The position numbers and the translations under genes are program-made. Positions 1 to 5,490 of a stretch of 6,951 bases of DNA are shown piece by piece. Position 1 is the stretch's first letter. Every line of letters begins with the position of its first letter. Source of the stretch: Vulcanimicrobiota bacterium (lineage in GTDB: Bacteria > Vulcanimicrobiota > Vulcanimicrobiia > Vulcanimicrobiales > Vulcanimicrobiaceae); NCBI GenBank assembly GCA_014305015.1, contig JACRUB010000060.1, positions 1-6,951 of the forward strand, read 5' to 3'. The notes under the pieces were generated by a model, which saw nothing but the letters and a program-made list of their open reading frames with translations, was not told the DNA's origin and ran no database searches.

Positions 1-1
1 A

Positions 2-1024
2 ATCCTGGCAGGTAAGCTTGCGCCCAAAGCGGCGACGCCGGGAAAGATCACCAAACGCGATATTCTGGAAGACTTCGCACAGCACTGCCTTTCGTTCATC
101 GATCCCAAAAAGGTCAAGCCGTTTAAAGTTGCAATCGATGCAGGCAACGGAATGGGCGGCGAAACGGTGCCCCACGTCTTCAAGCATCTCCCGTGCGAAG
201 TGATCCCGCTCTTTTTTGAACTCGATGGCAGCTTTCCGAATCATCCGGCAAGTCCCATCGAACCGGAAAACATGCGCGACCTGCAGGCCGCCGTGCTCAA
301 GAACGGATGCGATCTCGGCGTGGCGTTCGATGGCGATGCAGACCGCATGTTCATCGTGGACGAAAAGGGCGATCTGATCGGCGGCGATATCGTCACCGCG
401 CTCGTGGGCCTGAGCACGCTCAAGAAACATCCCGGCGCAACGATTCTCTACAACCTCATCTGCAGCCGCAGCGTACCGGAGGTTATCGCCAAAGCCGGCG
501 GCAAACCGCTACGCTCGCAAGTGGGCCACTCCATTATCAAAAAAGTCATGCGTGACAACGACGTTCTTTTCGGGGGCGAACATTCGGGGCACTTCTACTT
601 TAAAGACAATTGGTTTGCCGATTCCGGAATGATCGCGCTCATGGAGTGCCTCGAACTCTTCAGCGACGCAGGCAAGAAAGTCAGCGAAGTGATTGCGCCG
701 ATCGACACGCGGTTCCGTTCGGGCGAAATCAACAGCACGCTCAAAGATATTCCACGCAAACTGCAGGAACTTCAAGATCACTACAAAGATGCGAAAATCG
801 ATCATCTTGACGGCGTGACCATCTCCTACCCCGACTGGTGGATGAACGTCCGCCCCTCCAATACGGAGCCGCTTCTGCGCCTCAACGTTGAAGGTGATAC
901 GCTCGCGCTCATGGAGCAGCACCGCGACGAAGCTCTTTCAGTTATAAGAGGTGCTGCGCCTAGCTCCGCACCCCCCATCGCAAGCGATGGGGCCCCCAAT
1001 ACCAACGCTCCCTCACGTCAATAG
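2..1024 (+). CDS. Phosphomannomutase/phosphoglucomutase, 5'-truncated by the window edge
   Basis: This enzyme of the alpha-D-phosphohexomutase family interconverts hexose 1- and 6-phosphates (mannose and/or glucose), supplying activated sugars for polysaccharide, LPS or glycan synthesis in the cytoplasm. The frame is open from base 2 and gives 340 residues. Family members are usually about 450-470, so domain 1 with the phosphoserine loop is missing to the left. Visible landmarks are the domain 2 motif DAGNGMGG (about 140-163), the metal-binding loop DGDADR (329-346), the sugar-recognition loop GEHSGH (575-592) and the domain 4 phosphate-binding motif RPSNTEP (851-871). These motifs match the ManB/AlgC-type PMM/PGM group rather than GlmM. 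Mannose versus glucose preference cannot be read, so no symbol is given. After the normal family end the protein carries an Ala/Pro/Ser-rich tail of about 23 residues, whose DNA contains a strong hairpin. The dynamin-like gene follows 36 bases after the TAG stop, in the same reading frame. Confidence 0.93.
   Translation: MLAGKLAPKAATPGKITKRDILEDFAQHCLSFIDPKKVKPFKVAIDAGNGMGGETVPHVFKHLPCEVIPLFFELDGSFPNHPASPIEPENMRDLQAAVLKNGCDLGVAFDGDADRMFIVDEKGDLIGGDIVTALVGLSTLKKHPGATILYNLICSRSVPEVIAKAGGKPLRSQVGHSIIKKVMRDNDVLFGGEHSGHFYFKDNWFADSGMIALMECLELFSDAGKKVSEVIAPIDTRFRSGEINSTLKDIPRKLQELQDHYKDAKIDHLDGVTISYPDWWMNVRPSNTEPLLRLNVEGDTLALMEQHRDEALSVIRGAAPSSAPPIASDGAPNTNAPSRQ
973..992 (+). repeat. Perfect 9-bp hairpin inside the 3' end of the phosphohexomutase gene
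   Basis: CCCCATCGC at 973-981 is the exact reverse complement of GCGATGGGG at 984-992, separated by AA; opening the last pair gives a four-base CAAG loop. It lies inside codons for the low-complexity C-terminal tail and has no T-run after it, so it does not look like an intrinsic terminator. It could stabilise the mRNA 3' end of the first cistron, or be a small palindromic element inserted in frame. No second copy was seen in this window. The structure is direct; any function is inferred. Confidence 0.55.
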
Positions 1025-1030
1025 TGCAAG

Positions 1031-1052
1031 CGCGATTCCCCTTGGGGTCGCG
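1031..1052 (+). promoter_or_regulatory. Intergenic hairpin covering the weak ribosome-binding region of the dynamin-like gene
   Basis: CGCGA (1031-1035) pairs with TCGCG (1048-1052), and CCCC (1038-1041) with GGGG (1044-1047). A two-base TT bulge lies on the left arm and the apex is tight. It occupies most of the 36-base gap between the phosphohexomutase stop and the ATG at 1061. GGGG at 1044-1047 is the only purine-rich Shine-Dalgarno-like stretch before that ATG and would be locked in the stem. Translation of the GTPase could thus depend on ribosomes finishing the upstream gene. A run of A follows, not T, so it is not a plus-strand terminator. The regulatory role is inferred. Confidence 0.35.
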
Positions 1053-1060
1053 AAAAAATC

Positions 1061-3781
1061 ATGACACTTGACACGACCGCGATGCGCCGGTACGAAACCG
1101 CGCGCGAGGCCGTCGCCGCCCTCATCTACGGGATCGAACCGGTCTTGCCGCCCGCGCAACGAGAAGTTGTGGTGGGCGCGCGCGAGCGGTTGCAGCGTGC
1201 ACGTTTCGTTCTTGCGGTAGTCGGCGAGTTTTCAAGCGGAAAATCATTTCTGCTCAACGCATTGCTCGGCAAGTTCCGCTATGAAACGGCCGCGAACACA
1301 CGCCGAATTACCGGCTTACTGGCGACCGATATCAATCCATCTACGGCAACGATCACTGAACTCGAGTGGGGAAGCTCCGAAGAAGCCAATGCCTATTACG
1401 AGGATGGGCGGACGGAGCGCATTCCGCTCGACCGGCTCTCGAAATTCGTTGCCGTCGGCAAGACCGGGGACGAAGGCAAGATGCATGATGCGACCGCGGT
1501 CGAGAGCCGGGCACCTGCGCGCGTGCTTGTGTCGGTTGACTCACCGTTCCTTCAGCGCGGTTTCACCGTGGCAGATACCCCCGGTCTCGCATCGATCAAT
1601 CCCGCGCACCGCCGTGCCACGCTGCAGTTCTTGCCATCGGCTGACGCCGTGCTTTACCTGATCGATACCCAGCAGCCGTTTAGCGAAGGCGATGCCGCGT
1701 TTCTGGGCATTATCCGTCAGCACATCGATTCGATTTTCATTGTCCAGACGAAGATCGATCTTTGGGAGCAAAAGCAGAGCGACGGGCGCGAGGCCTGGCG
1801 CAGTGCGCACGACCGCATCGCCTCTCTTGCAGCCATTCACGCTCCAGGCACCTACGTTTTTGCCCTCTCTGCACGGCAGTATGCCGAAGGCGCGCTCGAA
1901 CGCTCCTCCGCGCTTATTGCTCGCAGCCGTTTCCAAAAGTTTCTCGATGCACTCGATGCTTCGCTCATCGCAACCACCGGACGCGCGCGGTTGCGGCGCG
2001 CCGCTGGGCAGACCGAACTCGCGATCTCATCCGCAATCGCATTGCTCGAGCAGAATGCGGCGATGCTCGCCCTCGATCCGGGCGAATTGCAAAAACGGCA
2101 AGCCCAGCTGCTTCCGCAGTTCGACACGCTTGCGCAGAACGTCGAGCTCGAATGCGAGTCGATCGCCGCGCGTGCCGCTCTCCGTCGTGCCGTAACGCAA
2201 AAGCAAGGCGCTATTCTAGCCGAGCAAGCCGAGAACACCCTCGCGCAAGCCTTTGATACTGCGGACGTAGCGCGCCTACGTGACCGGGCTCGGCTCCATA
2301 TTCTGGTGGATCGCACGTTTGCGGACGTCATCGGTGCGTTCGCCGAAGAAATCGCGGCCGAAACAATTGCAGATATCCAAGCGGCGCTGGCAAGTGCGCA
2401 AGCCCTTAGCCCAGTTGAGTTTTCACTCAGTGACGCGGCAGCACGGGCCTTCGGCGCAGAGCCCGGAACCGGTATCTGGACTGCAGAGTTGCCTCCGGCC
2501 ATCTCCGCATCCATCGTGCTGGCGGCGATCGGAGGACCCGCGATCGCGCTTGTCAGTGATATCGCGGCCCGTTTCGGTGCAGTTCAGCCGGGTGCGTATA
2601 TGAAGCGGGAACTAACGGCGGATCTGCGCGCCCACATCTTTCCGCGACTCCGCGTAGAGCTAAGCGACTTTTCGCAAACGATCGGATTCAAGCTGGAGAC
2701 GCTGTATGATTCGCTCTCCGCAAAACTCGCGCAAGGTTTGCAAGAGAAGCGCGAAGCCGAGCTCGGCAGCATCGAGCGCGCGCTTGCGATGCATGCTGCC
2801 AATGAAGAGCTGGGAAGCCGACGCGTGCAATATGAGCGCGACGTGCGGACACTGCAAGACGCTCAAAGCGCGGTTGATTCCGCAGTTCAGGAATTTCTTG
2901 CGCGCGACCCGGAAATCGCGCCGGCCGACCCTGGTCACGAAGCCGTGCGCCGCTCGCACGAAACATCTTTCGACCAAGCCGCGTACGGCCTCGGGTTGCG
3001 TCCACAACGCTGGCGGGTCGCCGTTCTAGGTGCCTTGCGCCGCGGGAAGTCGAGCCTCATTAATGCCATTGCGGGAACGCGCGTGCTGGCCGACGAGGCG
3101 GCGGGAACGATCGCCTATCCCGTGCACGTTCGGTATGGCCCGCTCGAGCGCGCTTACGCCCTCGGATCAGACAGCCAGTGGCGCGAAGTCGAGATCGAAT
3201 CGGCTTTGGAGGAAGCGAGCCGCAATCCGGTGCTTATCGAAACGCCCTGGTCCTTGCCGCGCGAGCTCGTGCTGGTGCACGTGCCGGCATTTGATTCCGG
3301 CGGCGATCATGCCGAAGAGATTGCCGTACTTGCCGCATCGCAGGCAAGTCAGGTCGTCGCGCTCTTCTCTCGACAACTCTCCGATCGCGAATTGGATGTG
3401 TACGAACGCGTCGCAGAAATCGGCAAGCCGATGCTTTTCGTTCACACGATTGCAGATAATGAAACGGCCTCCGAACGCAAGCAAGTGGTGGAGCTGGCGA
3501 AGTCGTACCTTGCGCAGCGCAACATCCTCGCAAACCGCATTTTCACAATTTCAACACTGGATTATGCGGCTGCCAAGCGCGACACGCGAGCACCCTCCGC
3601 CTGGAACGAGCTCGATGCGCTCATCTCCACATTGACTGCCGACGCCGAAGCTCACATGGAGCGGCTTGCGCGGCTCGAACGGCTTTCGAAAGCGCAAAAG
3701 CCCTCACCCGGTGCGCCCGGCGCGCCGGCCCACGAGCCAACGGGTTTGCGCCGTGCCCTCGCCCGTTTGCTCGGCAGATAG
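1061..3781 (+). CDS. Bacterial dynamin-like protein with two GTPase domains
   Basis: This large GTPase of the bacterial dynamin family (906 residues) is expected at the inner face of the cytoplasmic membrane, where such proteins bind, tether or fuse membranes. The first G domain (about 45-305) is canonical: P-loop GEFSSGKS (55-62), G2 Thr at 95, G3 DTPG (172-175), G4 TKID (230-233) and a G5-like SAR (270-272). An Ala/Arg/Glu-rich helical stalk follows (about 305-475), then a hydrophobic stretch at about 479-501 that could be a membrane paddle, then more charged helices (about 510-615). A second G domain (about 650-862) keeps a P-loop, GALRRGKS (657-664), and Thr683. Its G3 position reads HVPA (740-743) and its G4 reads TIAD (796-799). 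Only about 40 residues follow, including a Pro/Gly/Ala linker and a basic amphipathic end. Fused pairs are known, as in Bacillus subtilis DynA, but that protein is longer with two complete modules. ATG 1061 is chosen because the frame has no other start between the upstream TAG and it; Met8 (1082) is a weaker alternative. Confidence 0.88.
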   Translation: MTLDTTAMRRYETAREAVAALIYGIEPVLPPAQREVVVGARERLQRARFVLAVVGEFSSGKSFLLNALLGKFRYETAANTRRITGLLATDINPSTATITELEWGSSEEANAYYEDGRTERIPLDRLSKFVAVGKTGDEGKMHDATAVESRAPARVLVSVDSPFLQRGFTVADTPGLASINPAHRRATLQFLPSADAVLYLIDTQQPFSEGDAAFLGIIRQHIDSIFIVQTKIDLWEQKQSDGREAWRSAHDRIASLAAIHAPGTYVFALSARQYAEGALERSSALIARSRFQKFLDALDASLIATTGRARLRRAAGQTELAISSAIALLEQNAAMLALDPGELQKRQAQLLPQFDTLAQNVELECESIAARAALRRAVTQKQGAILAEQAENTLAQAFDTADVARLRDRARLHILVDRTFADVIGAFAEEIAAETIADIQAALASAQALSPVEFSLSDAAARAFGAEPGTGIWTAELPPAISASIVLAAIGGPAIALVSDIAARFGAVQPGAYMKRELTADLRAHIFPRLRVELSDFSQTIGFKLETLYDSLSAKLAQGLQEKREAELGSIERALAMHAANEELGSRRVQYERDVRTLQDAQSAVDSAVQEFLARDPEIAPADPGHEAVRRSHETSFDQAAYGLGLRPQRWRVAVLGALRRGKSSLINAIAGTRVLADEAAGTIAYPVHVRYGPLERAYALGSDSQWREVEIESALEEASRNPVLIETPWSLPRELVLVHVPAFDSGGDHAEEIAVLAASQASQVVALFSRQLSDRELDVYERVAEIGKPMLFVHTIADNETASERKQVVELAKSYLAQRNILANRIFTISTLDYAAAKRDTRAPSAWNELDALISTLTADAEAHMERLARLERLSKAQKPSPGAPGAPAHEPTGLRRALARLLGR

Positions 3782-3849
3782 CCTGGTTAGGGACCTCTTA
3801 ACGATGGGAATAGTTGGCAAATCGCGAAAACCAGCCACCATATACCACC

Positions 3850-3855
3850 AGGAGG
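3850..3855 (+). promoter_or_regulatory. Perfect Shine-Dalgarno AGGAGG that sets the nagA start
   Basis: AGGAGG lies seven bases before ACG at 3863-3865, an ideal spacing. In the nagA frame there is no ATG, GTG or TTG between the in-frame stop at 3788-3790 and ATG 4148, so this site is the main evidence for where translation begins. The other two frames have no start codon at a suitable distance from it. Confidence 0.75.
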
Positions 3856-3862
3856 CGTTCTT

Positions 3863-5023
3863 ACGTCTGACCGTTTTTCGGTAGGTCCCGCCAAACTTGC
3901 GTTTGGTGATGGAACCGTTGCCCACGGGCGCCTCGCCGTTGCTAACGGCCGGATCGCCGAAATCTCACCCCCCGACGGCCCCGCCGATTATTCGCTCCCC
4001 ACGGGAACAATTATCGCACCCGGTCTGATTGACGTTCACACGAACGGCGCGCGCGAATTTCTTTTCAACCGCGATCAAGGCAACGCGGTTCCCGTTGCGG
4101 CGCTTGAGTACGCGCGCCAAGGCGCGACCGGATTTGTTGCCGGCATCATGACGGCACCATGGGAATCGATGCTGCACGCGGCGAGCGAAATCGTCGAAGC
4201 GGCACACACGCTCGAAGAAGACGAGCCGATCGGCGCACGCTGTCTAGGCATTCATTTCGAGGGCCCATTTCTTAATTCGAAATTTAGACGCGTGCATCGC
4301 GCCGAGTGGGTGCTTCCCGCCACCGCCGAACGCGCACGCGCAATGCGTGATGCCTGCCGTGGTGCATTGTTGATGGTGACGCTCGCGCCTGAGGTTGAAG
4401 GCGCAACCGACGCCGCGCGGGTTTTTCTCGATAACGGGATCGTCTGTTCGGCCGGTCACACCTCGGCGCGTTATCGCGAAGGCATGCTCGCCATCGGCTT
4501 GGGATATCGCTCCCTCACGCATGCGTTCAACGCCATGCCGCCGCTGGATCATCGCGATCCATCGATTCTCGCGGCCTTCATTCAAGACCGCAGAACCATG
4601 GTGCAGGTGATTTGCGACGGTCATCACGTCGCACCCGCGATGGTCGATCTTCTCTACCGCACGCTCGGCGATCGCGTCGTGCTCGCTACGGACAATATGC
4701 CGCCCTCAGGCCCGGGTTACCGTGTCGAAGACGGACTCGTACGCGCAGAAGATGGAACGATTGCAGGCAGTGCGCTGCGGATCGATCAAGCCGTGCGCAA
4801 CTACATGGACTACACGGAGTTGCCTTTCGAGCGCGCGATCTCAGCCGCCACGCGCGCACCCGCGCAATTGCTCGGATTGCAACGCGATATGGGATCGATC
4901 GCGAAAGGCATGCGCGCGGATCTCTCGCTCTGGGATGAAAACTACAACGTTATCGGCACGATTGTCGGCGGCCATGTGGTACATGGTGATTTCGCTAAGG
5001 CAATACCCGCTCAAGCTTCCTAA
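3863..5023 (+). CDS. nagA: N-acetylglucosamine-6-phosphate deacetylase, apparent ACG start
   Basis: NagA removes acetate from GlcNAc-6-phosphate to give glucosamine-6-phosphate, the committed step in recycling amino sugars from peptidoglycan or chitin into glycolysis or new wall precursors. Counting ACG 3863 as residue 1, the protein is 386 residues; E. coli NagA is 382 as recalled. Landmarks of the amidohydrolase fold are DVHTNG (57-62), HFEGPF with metal-ligand Glu133, SAGHTS with His199, THAFNAM with His220, DGHHV with His255, and ATDNM with catalytic Asp277. Recalled E. coli equivalents are Gln59/Asn61, Glu131, His195, His216, His251 and Asp273, so spacing agrees closely and position 59 matches exactly. 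The first conventional start (ATG 4148) would delete 95 residues, including the N-terminal strands and the DVH motif, and is rejected. The gene lies 81 bases after the dynamin-like gene on the same strand, probably in one transcript, and ends in TAATAA. A sequencing error (ATG read as ACG) or an upstream frameshift remains possible. The function is secure and the start is less so. Confidence 0.9.
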   Translation, partial: TSDRFSVGPAKLAFGDGTVAHGRLAVANGRIAEISPPDGPADYSLPTGTIIAPGLIDVHTNGAREFLFNRDQGNAVPVAALEYARQGATGFVAGIMTAPWESMLHAASEIVEAAHTLEEDEPIGARCLGIHFEGPFLNSKFRRVHRAEWVLPATAERARAMRDACRGALLMVTLAPEVEGATDAARVFLDNGIVCSAGHTSARYREGMLAIGLGYRSLTHAFNAMPPLDHRDPSILAAFIQDRRTMVQVICDGHHVAPAMVDLLYRTLGDRVVLATDNMPPSGPGYRVEDGLVRAEDGTIAGSALRIDQAVRNYMDYTELPFERAISAATRAPAQLLGLQRDMGSIAKGMRADLSLWDENYNVIGTIVGGHVVHGDFAKAIPAQAS

Positions 5024-5083
5024 TAACGACGCTTAAGCGAGCTAGCGCTTCTTGCCCTTTACAAGAATTTTTGTAGAAGTGCG

Positions 5084-5110
5084 TAACGAAATGTCTCAAG
5101 CGTTTCGTTA
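5084..5110. promoter_or_regulatory. 8-bp inverted repeat upstream of the small cysteine-rich gene
   Basis: TAACGAAA (5084-5091) and TTTCGTTA (5103-5110) are perfect reverse complements separated by 11 bases. The centre-to-centre distance of 19-20 bp is near two helical turns, which would suit a dimeric repressor or activator. It ends ten bases before the ribosome-binding site of the 118-residue gene. As RNA it could also form a stem with an 11-base loop. No T-run follows, so it is unlikely to terminate nagA. Whether it binds protein or acts as RNA cannot be told. Confidence 0.4.
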
Positions 5111-5120
5111 GGTGTGGTAC

Positions 5121-5126
5121 GGAGGT
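5121..5126 (+). promoter_or_regulatory. Strong Shine-Dalgarno GGAGGT for the small cysteine-rich gene
   Basis: GGAGGT is followed by a seven-base spacer and ATG at 5134. The near-consensus sequence and ideal spacing are the best evidence that the unrecognised reading frame behind it is translated. Confidence 0.65.
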
Positions 5127-5133
5127 CATCCGA

Positions 5134-5490
5134 ATGCACGAACCGCCACCTACCCTCTGCGGCTCCATTCATCTCTGCTTTCCAAACGAAAGCACCAAGC
5201 AAACAGCGCTCGAGGCATGCGGCGAACATGCCTGGAAGCTCAAGGACGACGATCGTCCGCTGTGTGCTACGTCGACGATGATTTCGGTCGGCGAATTCTG
5301 CAAATTTGCCGCGACAGTTCCCGAGGATCAGCGCAAACAAACAAAAGTGACCTTCATTCCGGCGACCAAAGAGATTGCCGCATTTCTTGAGTACTTCAAT
5401 GTGAACAATCTCCAGCTCTTACATGCCCGTTGCGAGCAGATGCTGGTTTCCTCCAGTGCTAGCGCAAACGGTGCTCGAGCCAGTTGCTGA
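5134..5490 (+). CDS. Hypothetical cysteine-rich protein, 118 residues
   Basis: I do not recognise this protein. It begins at ATG 5134, has a strong ribosome-binding site, and its codons favour G or C at the third position like the neighbours, which supports real coding. It has seven cysteines (9, 15, 29, 44, 56, 100 and 118), high for a protein this short, but no CxxC pair and no recognisable zinc-finger or thioredoxin pattern. There is no signal peptide and no membrane segment, so it is probably a soluble cytoplasmic protein. The middle (about 50-105) looks alternately helical and strand-forming, and the last 15 residues are Ser/Ala-rich and probably disordered. It lies 110 bases after nagA, behind an inverted repeat, and so is probably expressed on its own. 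Its last 32 bases overlap the end of the convergent c-di-GMP gene. A spurious frame is possible but less likely. Confidence 0.6.
   Translation: MHEPPPTLCGSIHLCFPNESTKQTALEACGEHAWKLKDDDRPLCATSTMISVGEFCKFAATVPEDQRKQTKVTFIPATKEIAAFLEYFNVNNLQLLHARCEQMLVSSSASANGARASC

Noticed and set aside
1852..2514. A 220-codon minus-strand frame inside the dynamin-like gene.
   Set aside because: Its Ala/Ser/Arg-rich composition is typical of antisense shadow in GC-rich coding sequence, and the plus strand has clear GTPase motifs.
3814..3846. Possible nagA promoter: TTGGCA (3814-3819) and TATACC (3841-3846).
   Set aside because: The spacing is 21 bases, too long, and a start of transcription would fall on the ribosome-binding site.
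3804..3884. A 26-codon frame from ATG 3804, overlapping the nagA start, as a leader peptide.
   Set aside because: It has no convincing ribosome-binding site and no recognisable peptide. It is kept only as an alternative in the frameshift explanation for nagA.
5030..5060. Possible terminator after nagA: AAGCG (5035-5039) can pair with CGCTT (5046-5050), beside the palindrome CGCTTAAGCG at 5030-5039.
   Set aside because: The stem is only five pairs and is followed by CTTGCCC rather than a T-run, so it is too weak to call.
5052..5079. Possible promoter for the small gene: TTGCCC (5052-5057) and TAGAAG (5074-5079), 16 bases apart.
   Set aside because: Both boxes match the consensus poorly, and in this GC range such pairs are common by chance.
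5059..5340. A minus-strand frame opposite the small cysteine-rich gene.
   Set aside because: It begins at TTG without a strong ribosome-binding site, whereas the plus-strand frame has a near-consensus one with ideal spacing.
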